A DNA stretch of 64,000 nucleotides from a virus (IMGVR_UViG_3300010151_000007:1-64000); one strand, 5' to 3'. Shown: positions 1-6,751, counted from the first letter of the stretch. The notes: a model not told the origin generated them from the letters alone. Made by a program: numbers and translations.

Positions 1-90
1 CGCGCTTGCTATACATGGGCTGCTGGTGGACCTATCAGCGAAGACGACAAATCAATTGAATGGCAAAGTAAAAATGAAACTCCTACTTGA
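1..90 (+). CDS. 3' end of an unidentified gene (partial)
   Basis: The frame is open from base 1 to a TGA at 88-90 and gives 29 residues ending in N-E-T-P-T. The same last five residues end the gene at 1080-1631. In both cases the reason is that the stop lies inside the leader DNA of the next gene (ATG at 74), read in another frame. The gene therefore has the same cassette layout as its downstream neighbours. The visible part (starting R-A-C-Y-T-W) is too short to assign. That this is a real gene end is inferred from the shared junction. Confidence 0.55.
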   Translation, partial: RACYTWAAGGPISEDDKSIEWQSKNETPT

Positions 91-454
91 AAATTGGAAT
101 TCGTTTTTAGCCGAAGAGAAAAAAACTATTATTGCTTATCACGGCAGTAATGTTCCGATTTACAAGTTTAGTCGAGATTATGGGGCACAAGGAGTCATGT
201 GGTTCTCTCAAAATAAAGACTTAATTCTCAGGGGAGAAAGCGGTGCTTGCTCAACCAAGTGGCTGATGACGGTAGAACTATCCGTTGATAGGACCGCTGG
301 CTGGGATGAGTACGATAAACTTGCTTTACAACAAATTGAAGATTCTGGATATGATAGCATTCTGCTCGATGATAATTGGGTTGTATTTGATCCAAAAAGA
401 ATCAAAGTTGTCAAGGTAGAAAAAACACCATGCAACATAAGGGGCGAACAATGA
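74..454 (+). CDS. putative head-packaged ADP-ribosyltransferase-like protein
   Basis: This is a 126-residue protein. I start it at ATG 74, not at the upstream in-frame ATG 26, because 74 begins the recurrent leader M-K-L-L-L-E-N-W-N-S-F-L-A-E. The leader ends in L-A-E, matching the (L/I)-x-E rule of T4-type prohead protease. The body has Y-H-G-S near residue 23, W-F-S-Q near 43, and a C-terminal Y-D-S-I-L-L followed by V-V-F-D-P-K-R-I-K. This is the usual layout of small PolyVal-type ADP-ribosyltransferase domains (YHG near the start, 'FdP..I' near the end). The stop overlaps the next ATG as ATGA. Enzyme activity is inference; the leader is seen directly. Confidence 0.65.
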   Translation: MKLLLENWNSFLAEEKKTIIAYHGSNVPIYKFSRDYGAQGVMWFSQNKDLILRGESGACSTKWLMTVELSVDRTAGWDEYDKLALQQIEDSGYDSILLDDNWVVFDPKRIKVVKVEKTPCNIRGEQ

Positions 455-1083
455 AACTAATACTTGAAAATTGGCGGAAATACGTTAACGAAAATAAAGA
501 CTTGTTTACTTACATTAAGTCTGGTAGAAATCGGGATATATTTATGAATTATTCTGATACATATAACATTTATTTGGATTGGATCTCGTGGGATAAGAAG
601 GATCCTGCCGCCAGAGCTTATGTCAACCACTTTGATGAGATGGCCGCAAAGTATAGCGAGACAACAGGTGAATCTCCCTATTGGAAAAATCCCAGCGATA
701 TATGGGATGTCAAGCCGGAATTCTATAGATTTTTTGATCCCTCGGATCTTGTGGCCGCGATAAAACGGCAACAGGGTCGGTCAGATCCCGGTGCGGTGCG
801 TCGTCTCACCAAAAGACTTAAAAAGGATTATGATTCTATAGAAGCCGCAGAAGAAATGGCTAAAAAAACAAACGAACTGGCCAACCAAGCTTATAAGAGC
901 CTTATGAGTTATCGAAAAGAGTTTCTGGACCAAGGCGCCATTACCGGCGCGGAAGAAAATAAGCGAATCGTTGATCATTTGCCTTCTGCCTTTATTTATC
1001 GGCCATTCATGAATCCCCCAGGCTATGAAGGAACAGATCTGGCCGGTAAAGTCGATATCAGGGGAGCGCATTTAGAGCAATGA
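451..1083 (+). CDS. leader-bearing protein of unknown function
   Basis: A 210-residue protein. The start at ATG 451 (GGGGCG just upstream) gives the leader M-K-L-I-L-E-N-W-R-K-Y-V-N-E, with a V-N-E end as a possible processing site. The remainder is charged, mostly helical-looking and rich in Lys, Asp and aromatic residues. It has a possible coiled stretch around residues 120-155 (K-R-L-K-K-D-Y-D-S-I-E-A-A-E-E). No family was recognised. ATGA overlaps tie it to the genes on both sides, so it belongs to the same translationally coupled string. A capsid-interior location is inferred from the leader alone. Confidence 0.75.
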   Translation: MKLILENWRKYVNENKDLFTYIKSGRNRDIFMNYSDTYNIYLDWISWDKKDPAARAYVNHFDEMAAKYSETTGESPYWKNPSDIWDVKPEFYRFFDPSDLVAAIKRQQGRSDPGAVRRLTKRLKKDYDSIEAAEEMAKKTNELANQAYKSLMSYRKEFLDQGAITGAEENKRIVDHLPSAFIYRPFMNPPGYEGTDLAGKVDIRGAHLEQ

Positions 1084-1112
1084 AACTCCTACTTGAAAAC
1101 TGGCGAAAGTAT
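1080..1112 (+). repeat. leader-coding direct repeat, copy A
   Basis: The first 33 bases of the gene at 1080 recur without a mismatch at 1615-1647. The first 20 bases also match the start of the gene at 74. Identity at DNA level, including synonymous positions, points to recent duplication or recombination and not only to protein-level constraint. Confidence 0.85.
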
Positions 1113-1631
1113 ATAACAGAACAAACGGAAGTTTGGGGACATCATATTAGCCCAGAGGAAAAAGTCTTTGTTTCTGATAAACCTTATACAAGTTTTCGTA
1201 ACGTTCGACAGGAGACACCTGCACACTCGATGATTAAGCCTAAAGGTCTTTGGTATTCTTGCGGAGACAGTTGGGCCGAGTTCAGCAAACAGACATGGGA
1301 TCAAGTACGGGGAAATCACCTTTATGGGTTGGAACTAGGTGATAGTGTCCTTCAAATCTCAACAGAAGAAGAACTTGAACAGTTCATTGATAGGTTTTTG
1401 ACGCCGGGACAATTTGGAAAAGTTTTGGATTGGAAGAAAGTTCAAGACGAAGGGTATGCTGGTGTTGAAATCTGCCCTTATAACTGGGAAGCTCGCCAAC
1501 GTGCATTGAACGGGGATCCCAGATTTGAATGGTATTACACTTGGGACGTCGCTTCTGGATGTATATGGGATAGTAAAGGTGTAAAGAGTGTTAAGCTTTT
1601 AACGGAGAGAACAAATGAAACTCCTACTTGA
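1080..1631 (+). CDS. leader-bearing protein, possibly ADP-ribosyltransferase-like
   Basis: A 183-residue protein with leader M-K-L-L-L-E-N-W-R-K-Y-I-T-E, again ending in a (L/I)-x-E motif. The body has K-P-K-G-L-W-Y-S at about residues 54-61 followed by G-D-S-W, and a late W-D-V-A-S-G-C-I-W-D segment. The KPKGLWYS type motif is familiar from phage proteins that start with an Arg-x-x-G-x-(Y/W)-x-S pattern reminiscent of ADP-ribosyltransferases, but I cannot point to a full catalytic triad. It starts in an ATGA overlap with the upstream gene and ends (N-E-T-P-T) inside the next copy of the leader. Confidence 0.7.
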   Translation: MKLLLENWRKYITEQTEVWGHHISPEEKVFVSDKPYTSFRNVRQETPAHSMIKPKGLWYSCGDSWAEFSKQTWDQVRGNHLYGLELGDSVLQISTEEELEQFIDRFLTPGQFGKVLDWKKVQDEGYAGVEICPYNWEARQRALNGDPRFEWYYTWDVASGCIWDSKGVKSVKLLTERTNETPT

Positions 1632-1647
1632 AAACTGGCGAAAGTAT
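1615..1647 (+). repeat. leader-coding direct repeat, copy B
   Basis: This is an exact 33-base copy of 1080-1112, coding for M-K-L-L-L-E-N-W-R-K-Y. Here it sits at the head of a mini-ORF that has no effector body. Confidence 0.85.
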
Positions 1648-1689
1648 TTGAATGAGAGGGTTCTTCTTCCGTGTAGTTACTATTTATGA
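1615..1689 (+). pseudogene. orphan leader mini-ORF (body lost)
   Basis: ATG 1615 opens a 24-residue frame. Fourteen residues are a complete leader (M-K-L-L-L-E-N-W-R-K-Y-L-N-E), then ten unrelated residues, then TGA at 1687-1689. It overlaps the end of the preceding gene by 17 bases and ends just before the next gene (1710). It may be the remains of a cassette whose body was deleted, a landing site for new bodies, or a tiny internal peptide in its own right. The leader is seen directly; the degraded status is inference. Confidence 0.55.
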
Positions 1690-1709
1690 GTGTCGACGGG
1701 GCACATAAA

Positions 1710-2000
1710 ATGAAAAAATTATTGAATGAATGGAAAGAGTTCGCGAGTAAAGAAAAGATTCAGGAATTGCCGGGCGGCGTTTCAACTTTCGATCGCAGCC
1801 GAATTGAAGGTTTTGCAAAGAAGTATCCAGATGCTGTCGCATTCATGCACGCCCATGAAGATGATCTGCTTCGCAAATGGCTTATGGTTATCAAACACCA
1901 AACCACCCCTGACGAAGCGAGGGCTTACGGAGAAGTCACCATTGGCTTCCAAGAAGCACCGAAATTGGATGCAGTCCAAGAGATGGATTTTAAAGAATGA
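1710..2000 (+). CDS. small leader-bearing protein of unknown function
   Basis: A 96-residue protein. ATG 1710 is preferred to ATG 1686 because of the GGGG about ten bases upstream and because it gives a leader-like start M-K-K-L-L-N-E-W-K-E-F-A-S-K-E. This is a diverged form in which the (L/I)-x-E end is not clear. The remainder is charged and probably helical (F-A-K-K-Y-P-D-A-V-A-F-M-H-A-H-E), with no recognisable domain. The stop overlaps the next ATG as ATGA, which keeps it in the coupled series. Confidence 0.65.
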   Translation: MKKLLNEWKEFASKEKIQELPGGVSTFDRSRIEGFAKKYPDAVAFMHAHEDDLLRKWLMVIKHQTTPDEARAYGEVTIGFQEAPKLDAVQEMDFKE

Positions 2001-2725
2001 GAAGACTTCTTCAAGAGTTTCAGCATTTCCTCTCTGAAAATCGTGGGCTGCCCGGTTCTATTTTACGGATCGAAGAAAAGATGAGAGATCTCTATTCTCG
2101 ATATGAAGATGATCATTGGGAAACAATTTTTGTAAGATTCCGCACATTCCTCAAACGTCATTCTGGTTTTGAAAGATTGGGTGGCGGTTCTTTTCGTGAG
2201 ACATTCGCCTTCAAAGACAACAATGAGTTTGTGATCAAGATTGCAAAGTACAACGAATATAAAGGATACCGGGGTGGTGCAGGGTCTGCTCGCACATATA
2301 ATAAAAATGAAGCAAACCAGGAAATGCACACCAAGTATCCATCACTCTTTCCCAAAGTCTTCTATGCCGCCCCGGATGATTCTTGGTATATCACTCAACG
2401 AGTATATGTTGCAAAGGATGACCATACTTTAGCTCAAATGTTCGATGCGTCCTCGTGGTACGATGTTGTCGATTTTGTTTTGGTTATTCGTGTAGTAATC
2501 AGAAACGGTGATTCCTTCGAAGATGTCGAAACAGATAAAAAATATAAAATTCACCAACACGTATGGAGGAGAACAAAGAAATTTCTTCAATACCCTCAAC
2601 TTGTTGAATGGGCCAAAGCATCTGTTGAATTTGACGTTGACGTTGACGATGTTCGTTTCGGCAATGCCGGCTGGGTTATTGAAGATGGTCAGAAACGATT
2701 CATTATCCTTGACTATATGCTCTGA
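1997..2725 (+). CDS. protein-kinase-like protein with capsid-leader-like N-terminus
   Basis: A 242-residue protein. The start M-R-R-L-L-Q-E-F-Q-H-F-L-S-E is a leader variant ending in L-S-E. The body carries a shortened kinase-like fold: a glycine-rich loop L-G-G-G-S-F-R at about residues 61-67, a Lys in F-V-I-K-I-A-K (K81), acidic candidates E106 or E109, then D218-V-R-F-G-N223 as a catalytic-loop-like D-x-x-x-x-N, and L-D-Y at 238-240 in the DFG position. Almost nothing follows L-D-Y, so the C-lobe is minimal. It may phosphorylate or otherwise modify host targets after injection; activity is inference. Confidence 0.65.
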   Translation: MRRLLQEFQHFLSENRGLPGSILRIEEKMRDLYSRYEDDHWETIFVRFRTFLKRHSGFERLGGGSFRETFAFKDNNEFVIKIAKYNEYKGYRGGAGSARTYNKNEANQEMHTKYPSLFPKVFYAAPDDSWYITQRVYVAKDDHTLAQMFDASSWYDVVDFVLVIRVVIRNGDSFEDVETDKKYKIHQHVWRRTKKFLQYPQLVEWAKASVEFDVDVDDVRFGNAGWVIEDGQKRFIILDYML

Positions 2726-2733
2726 ATAAAGAG

Positions 2734-2778
2734 GGTAACAAGAAACGTTTCGTAATCTTAGGCTATATTTTAGACTAG
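2734..2778 (+). pseudogene. remnant of a kinase-like 3' end
   Basis: Just after the kinase-like gene, fifteen codons read G-N-K-K-R-F-V-I-L-G-Y-I-L-D-stop. They align with that gene's own last residues G-Q-K-R-F-I-I-L-D-Y-M-L-stop. The fragment has no start of its own and looks like the tail of a second, largely deleted paralogue. The match is short, so chance is not excluded. Confidence 0.45.
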
Positions 2779-2780
2779 GC

Positions 2781-2808
2781 TTGACATTTTCCCTCTATCG
2801 GTTAAGTC
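2781..2808 (+). promoter_or_regulatory. possible sigma70-type promoter
   Basis: TTGACA at 2781-2786 is followed after 16 bases by TAAGTC, a poor -10 element. The ribosome site AGGAGGAAG of the next gene follows directly, so the transcript would have little leader. The intergenic position supports a promoter; the weak -10 argues against it. Confidence 0.3.
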
Positions 2809-2823
2809 ATAGGAGGAAGAAAA

Positions 2824-3036
2824 ATGAAAACAGAAGAATTTTGGTTGAACGAGACTTATAACTTTCTTGGCACAATGCTTGAGATTGTGGAGCACGCGAA
2901 GTCTTTGACAGATTCATTTGAAGAGCAATTATTGTTCACAGAATCCGAACACCAGGACATGCGCGATCGATACGAAGACATACAACATCAATTGGCGGCA
3001 ATTCAGGAGAAGTTCGAAAAAATAATCAGTGCTTAA
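2824..3036 (+). CDS. small coiled-coil protein of unknown function
   Basis: A 70-residue acidic, helical protein with a strong ribosome site (AGGAGGAAG) and its own possible promoter upstream. From about residue 25 to the end there is a heptad-like pattern (F-E-E-Q-L-L-F, then I-Q-H-Q-L-A-A-I-Q-E-K-F), so a coiled coil is likely. It lacks the leader of its neighbours and is followed by a hairpin terminator, so it forms a single-gene unit. Strong independent expression fits an early small protein, but the role is unknown. Confidence 0.75.
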   Translation: MKTEEFWLNETYNFLGTMLEIVEHAKSLTDSFEEQLLFTESEHQDMRDRYEDIQHQLAAIQEKFEKIISA

Positions 3037-3040
3037 CCCA

Positions 3041-3069
3041 AAAGACTCGAAAGAGTCTTTCTTACTTTT
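3041..3069 (+). terminator. rho-independent terminator
   Basis: A perfect 8-base-pair stem AAAGACTC / GAGTCTTT with a GAAA tetraloop (3041-3060) is followed by a T-rich stretch (CTTACTTTT). It lies directly after the small gene at 2824-3036. Confidence 0.75.
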
Positions 3070-3085
3070 GAGACCTATTTAACCC

Positions 3086-4405
3086 ATGAACAATAAATAC
3101 AAACAATTCCTCAATGAATCAACCTATTCTTTCGATTATGATTCCACACTTATCAAATATCGTTATGAGCGTGACGAGAATGGTGAGATCGAAGATGTGG
3201 TCTATGACCAGCCGCACGATGTCAATATCGGTAAACTTCAAGACCTTGCCTCAAAAGGCCATAGAATCGTCATAGTGACCTCTAGAGTGCTCCCTAAGGC
3301 AGATGGAACCCAGTTTGCCTGGGATGACACCCCTGGTCCGGAGCAGTTTATTAGGGACCACGGTTTACCTGTGGAGGAAGTTTTTTACACAGATGGAAAA
3401 CCAAAGATCGACACTCTTGTTAAGCTTGGCGTCGTGGCCCATTGGGATGATGATGAGAACGAAATCGAACACATCGATCGATGGAACCGAGAGAATCCAG
3501 ATAAAAGGATCAAGTGGTACCAAGTTCCAGTTGAAGAAGGTTTGACCGAGGCGCTTCGCTCCAAGGTTATCAAATTGATTGATGAAAATCAGAACGCAAA
3601 TTTAGAACAAATGATTATGGACCAGTTCTCTTCTCACCCATCAGGTCGTCCTTATGAAAATTCACAACTGACAGAAGAAGTAAATTTGGACAACATCCTT
3701 TCAGGATTTGATGACAGATATCTATTAGGTTTTATCAGGCGCTTGAAAGAGGGTACTTTAGAAAGAGAAGGTCTTCGCGACGTCCTGACTGCAAGATCAA
3801 TTTATTTGTTCACAACACATAGTGTCAAGACTTTAAGAGATCCTGAACTTTTCGATTCTGATAAAGCTCGCGGCATTATTGCGGGGACTTCATACTTTTT
3901 AGGCTTTAGAGGGCCAGGGGTGATATCCGGAAAAAAGGCGACGGCGTTGTTTGCCAAAATACCGACAAAACTTATCTACCAAATTGCAAATAACATCGTC
4001 GTCAAGCTTGCAAGGCTTGAAAATCCGTTGGGGACCACAACTATTTCTCGCGGAATGGTTTTGCCAACCACGGCGGTCGATGAATTGATTCAAAACGGTG
4101 TAGGTACGACTTTCAACATGCGGAGCATTGCTTCGTGGACAGATGATTTCGATACGGCGTTTAGTTTTGCGAGGGGAGCCCATGAGACAAAGATAAAAGA
4201 AGATGACAAAAATAGAGAAGAATATCAAAAAGTATTATTTGTCGCCGAAAACTCAAAGTTTGGAATCGGTATCGAAGATCTTAGTGGATATTCATCGGAA
4301 CAAGAATATATAGTGGGTGGTCGCCAAATGATTATTAAACAAGTCATTATTAAACGACCACTGAAAGGAGCGTCTTGGGCAATCATCAAGGTTGAACTTC
4401 GTTAA
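3086..4405 (+). CDS. HAD-like phosphatase fused to R-S-E ADP-ribosyltransferase
   Basis: A 439-residue protein. Residues 1-11 are a leader variant (M-N-N-K-Y-K-Q-F-L-N-E) ending in L-N-E. Residues 15-150 look like a small HAD hydrolase: F-D-Y-D-S-T-L (D17, D19), I-V-T-S-R near 63-67 and W-D-D-D near 120. The C-terminal half is an ADP-ribosyltransferase of the R-S-E type: R322 in S-R-G-M, S-W-T at 350-352, and E405-Q-E407 before a Y-I-V-G-G strand. A linker with S-S-H-P-S-G-R-P-Y is shared with the paralogue at 4945. Addition and removal of a modification by one injected protein is a possible role; this is inference. Confidence 0.75.
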   Translation: MNNKYKQFLNESTYSFDYDSTLIKYRYERDENGEIEDVVYDQPHDVNIGKLQDLASKGHRIVIVTSRVLPKADGTQFAWDDTPGPEQFIRDHGLPVEEVFYTDGKPKIDTLVKLGVVAHWDDDENEIEHIDRWNRENPDKRIKWYQVPVEEGLTEALRSKVIKLIDENQNANLEQMIMDQFSSHPSGRPYENSQLTEEVNLDNILSGFDDRYLLGFIRRLKEGTLEREGLRDVLTARSIYLFTTHSVKTLRDPELFDSDKARGIIAGTSYFLGFRGPGVISGKKATALFAKIPTKLIYQIANNIVVKLARLENPLGTTTISRGMVLPTTAVDELIQNGVGTTFNMRSIASWTDDFDTAFSFARGAHETKIKEDDKNREEYQKVLFVAENSKFGIGIEDLSGYSSEQEYIVGGRQMIIKQVIIKRPLKGASWAIIKVELR

Positions 4406-4689
4406 GTCAACCTAGTCCAGCCTTGTTCGTGATAATAGGACTTAAACTTATCCAGTGTGACTTTTGAAAATCGTTGTGAATTAATGTGGAATATCTCTAT
4501 TATTTTTTTAGAGTATTCCACTTTTGTCGTTACGAAGTAGGTTTGTGTGATTTCGCAAAACCACAATTCACCCGTGCGAACGCGAAAAGTGTCCCTCCAG
4601 GCGACCGAATGACTTGTGTCCCATTCGTGCGGCGCATAAGTATCGGATATCGCTGGATTCCATTTTCTTTTCACGTATGTTTCATCCAC
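4402..4689 (-). CDS. small - strand protein of unknown function
   Basis: A 95-residue protein, rich in aromatic and charged residues, with no recognised domain. Its start overlaps the end of the other - strand gene (4671-4895) by 19 bases, which suggests coupling. Its stop overlaps the stop of the + strand gene ending at 4405, so the two converge tail to tail. The 540-base gap on the + strand and the good ribosome site of the upstream partner are the main reasons to accept it. The + strand ORFs here (4486-4749, 4614-4823) have no such support. Confidence 0.55.
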   Translation of the reverse strand: MDETYVKRKWNPAISDTYAPHEWDTSHSVAWRDTFRVRTGELWFCEITQTYFVTTKVEYSKKIIEIFHINSQRFSKVTLDKFKSYYHEQGWTRLT

Positions 4690-4895
4690 CCGGTTTCCCG
4701 TGTCTTGTCGTCGACCATCGATGCAATGCTTTGTACATATGTTGTTTGAAAAGCTACGTCATATATTTTTACATATTCGCTCCCAGAACCAAACATATTC
4801 TGTCTGATGTACGGTTCAGATGAAATGATAAAATAGAAACGCATGTCTAATACGCGATGTGACCATAATTGGCCTTTCTTCGGCTCCTCTTTCAT
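4671..4895 (-). CDS. small - strand protein, first gene of a divergent pair
   Basis: A 74-residue protein starting M-K-E-E-P-K-K-G-Q-L-W. The ATG (complement of 4893-4895) is preceded on its strand by AGAGGAAA, a good ribosome site. Alternating hydrophobic strands (F-Y-F-I-I-S-S; V-K-I-Y-D-V-A-F) suggest a small beta-barrel, like other short phage proteins of unknown role. It is the leading gene of the only - strand unit in the window and is divergent from the ADP-ribosyltransferase gene at 4945. Confidence 0.6.
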   Translation of the reverse strand: MKEEPKKGQLWSHRVLDMRFYFIISSEPYIRQNMFGSGSEYVKIYDVAFQTTYVQSIASMVDDKTRETGWMKHT

Positions 4896-4944
4896 GTTTC
4901 CTCTATTTACTTGTATACTGACAATGTAACCGATTTGGAGTCAA
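4896..4944. promoter_or_regulatory. divergent intergenic region
   Basis: These 49 bases separate the - strand pair from the + strand gene at 4945. They contain the - strand ribosome site (AGAGGAAA) and the + strand site (TTGGAG). TATACT at 4914-4919 could be a + strand -10 element, but no matching -35 was found. Promoters for both directions must lie here or in the flanking coding ends. Confidence 0.35.
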
Positions 4945-6477
4945 ATGACAAACGAAAAATACATCAAAGATTTTAGATTGAAACTTCTAAAAGAGAATTT
5001 GAGTGCGAACCTCGAAATGTTGATAAACCAACAATTGACTTCTCACCCCTCTGGTCGAGAATACAACGATGCGATCGATGGCATGATCGCTGAAGAGGTT
5101 AATATTGAAAACATTTTATCTGGTTTTGATATTACCTATCTCAAAGGACTCATTAATCGCTCCAAAACCAGAAGACCTCAAGACTTTGCCCACGACTCCA
5201 CAATTAAAGATTTGATCGCAGCTTATGCTATCTGGATGTTCACTGTCGCTAACGTGGAAACAGTGAGGAACCCAGACAATTTCAGTTCAGATTCTGCCAA
5301 GCCCCTCGCCTACAACAACCCTTCGTTAGTTTACAGCTACAGAGGTGAGATGAAGGAGCTTCCTGATGAGAGTCCTTACAAAAAGTTCGCTAGAATCAGG
5401 CACAAAATTCCTACAAAAATGTGGTATCAAATATCCAACCACATCGTTTCTACTCTTGCCTCAATGCCGCATCCATGGGGGCAACAAGTTGTTTTTCGTG
5501 GAATGAAGCTACCGCTAGAGGCTGTAAAGGCGCTGAAAGCTGGCGAGAATTTCAATATGATGAGAATAGGTTCATGGTCCACCGACGGCGTGATGGCAGA
5601 ATCATATGCCTTGAGGTACGATAGGAACTCGCTTAAAAATTGGAAACCTGTCTTGTTCCATGGTCTGACCAAGATTGGCGCACCAGTGGACATGTTCAGT
5701 GGATTCCGATTAGAGAACGAGGTGGTGGTTGGTGGTGGTCAAATGAAAATCCTCAAAATCGATTCAGACGACGATATCACCGTTGTACAAATCAGAATAG
5801 AACAAGGTACTCAATTACAACAAGAGGTGCTTCCGAAGCGGGCGCGCAAGGCGGTTGCCACAGCCGCACTAGGGGCCGCCCTGGGCGGCGGTATAGGGGC
5901 GGGAGCAGCTTCTAGCCTCGTGGGCGATCGAGGTATCACACCAAGAGTTGAACAACCTGTAGACACCACACAGAGCGTTGAAGACGAAGGGCCAGAAGCC
6001 ACCCGAAAAATGCCAACCGATGGCACATTTGATTGGTCGATGTCCCCCGATCCAACAATGATCTGGATTAGTCCAGATCAAATTCCAGATGATTATATTT
6101 TACCATCATCGGGTAAAACAGCGGGAGAATGGCGACACGAACTAATGAACAAAAAAATGAAGAGAGGCGGAAACACTTGGGATATAGATGACCTTAAAAG
6201 AGTTCTGTTTTCCAATGCGGCGGCATGGGGTTATTCAACTTCTAAAAACGTAATCGCGTTTGACAGACACCCCGATCATGGTTACAGGATGCTGCCCCCA
6301 AAATGGTCACTTGCTTATGAAGTTTACGAAAAAAAGATAGGTATAGAGAGAATGGAGGCAGTTTTGCAAAAAAGTGATCAAGAGCAAGCTCAAATTGCAC
6401 AGAATCTTGACCTAACTGCTGGGGAACTACGAAAAAAGTTACAATTAGCCTTGTCAAATTTGAGGGGCGCAAAATGA
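4945..6477 (+). CDS. R-S-E ADP-ribosyltransferase with C-terminal extension
   Basis: A 510-residue protein, paralogous to the C-terminal half of the protein at 3086. Both share the segment N-L-E ... S-H-P-S-G-R-x-Y and N-I-L-S-G-F-D. Catalytic positions are R185 (F-R-G-M), S210-W-S212 and E257-N-E259 (then V-V-V-G-G-G). Instead of a HAD domain it has a C-terminal extension: an Ala/Gly-rich hydrophobic stretch at about 302-326 that could insert in or cross a membrane, a Pro/Glu-rich linker, and a final helical domain (about 390-510). The N-terminus (M-T-N-E-K-Y-I-K-D-F) is only loosely leader-like. NAD-dependent modification of host proteins is inferred. Confidence 0.75.
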   Translation: MTNEKYIKDFRLKLLKENLSANLEMLINQQLTSHPSGREYNDAIDGMIAEEVNIENILSGFDITYLKGLINRSKTRRPQDFAHDSTIKDLIAAYAIWMFTVANVETVRNPDNFSSDSAKPLAYNNPSLVYSYRGEMKELPDESPYKKFARIRHKIPTKMWYQISNHIVSTLASMPHPWGQQVVFRGMKLPLEAVKALKAGENFNMMRIGSWSTDGVMAESYALRYDRNSLKNWKPVLFHGLTKIGAPVDMFSGFRLENEVVVGGGQMKILKIDSDDDITVVQIRIEQGTQLQQEVLPKRARKAVATAALGAALGGGIGAGAASSLVGDRGITPRVEQPVDTTQSVEDEGPEATRKMPTDGTFDWSMSPDPTMIWISPDQIPDDYILPSSGKTAGEWRHELMNKKMKRGGNTWDIDDLKRVLFSNAAAWGYSTSKNVIAFDRHPDHGYRMLPPKWSLAYEVYEKKIGIERMEAVLQKSDQEQAQIAQNLDLTAGELRKKLQLALSNLRGAK

Positions 6478-6496
6478 AAAAGAAACAAAAGAAGAA

Positions 6497-6751
6497 ATGA
6501 AAGGGAGTCTGATAAGGAGGCGATTGTTTCATTACATAGTCCACCTTGTAAGAACAACCGAAAGCGTAAAATATGAATACGGAGTCGTGATTTCAGACGA
6601 AAAGACGGAAACAATCCAATATGGTTTATCCTTTTATTCTGGAGATGACACCTATGACGTTGAAATGTGCTACATTGAGATATATTGGCTCAAAACAGGT
6701 GAACAAACAAGAGAGTATCTACCATTGGACGTCAAACTTGAGCTTCTATAA
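6497..6751 (+). CDS. small beta-rich protein of unknown function
   Basis: An 84-residue protein with alternating strands (Y-E-Y-G-V-V-I-S; Y-I-E-I-Y-W-L) that look like a small barrel. ATG 6497 is the track start. An AAGGAGG lies inside the ORF at 6514-6520, only three bases before an in-frame TTG (6524), so the true start is uncertain. The Y-G-V-V-I-S-D-E pattern resembles T-Y-G-I-I-T-K-Y in the next gene, so the two may be related or be two parts of one broken gene. Confidence 0.6.
   Translation: MKGSLIRRRLFHYIVHLVRTTESVKYEYGVVISDEKTETIQYGLSFYSGDDTYDVEMCYIEIYWLKTGEQTREYLPLDVKLELL

Noticed and set aside
4486-4823. + strand ORFs at 4486-4749 and 4614-4823
   Set aside because: They lie opposite the - strand pair, have no ribosome site and unnatural composition; the - strand frames fit better.
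6474-6500. Eight-residue mini-ORF M-K-K-K-Q-K-K-K
   Set aside because: It overlaps the stop of the ART gene and the next ATG, which is neat, but it is too short to separate from chance in a Lys-coding, A-rich stretch.
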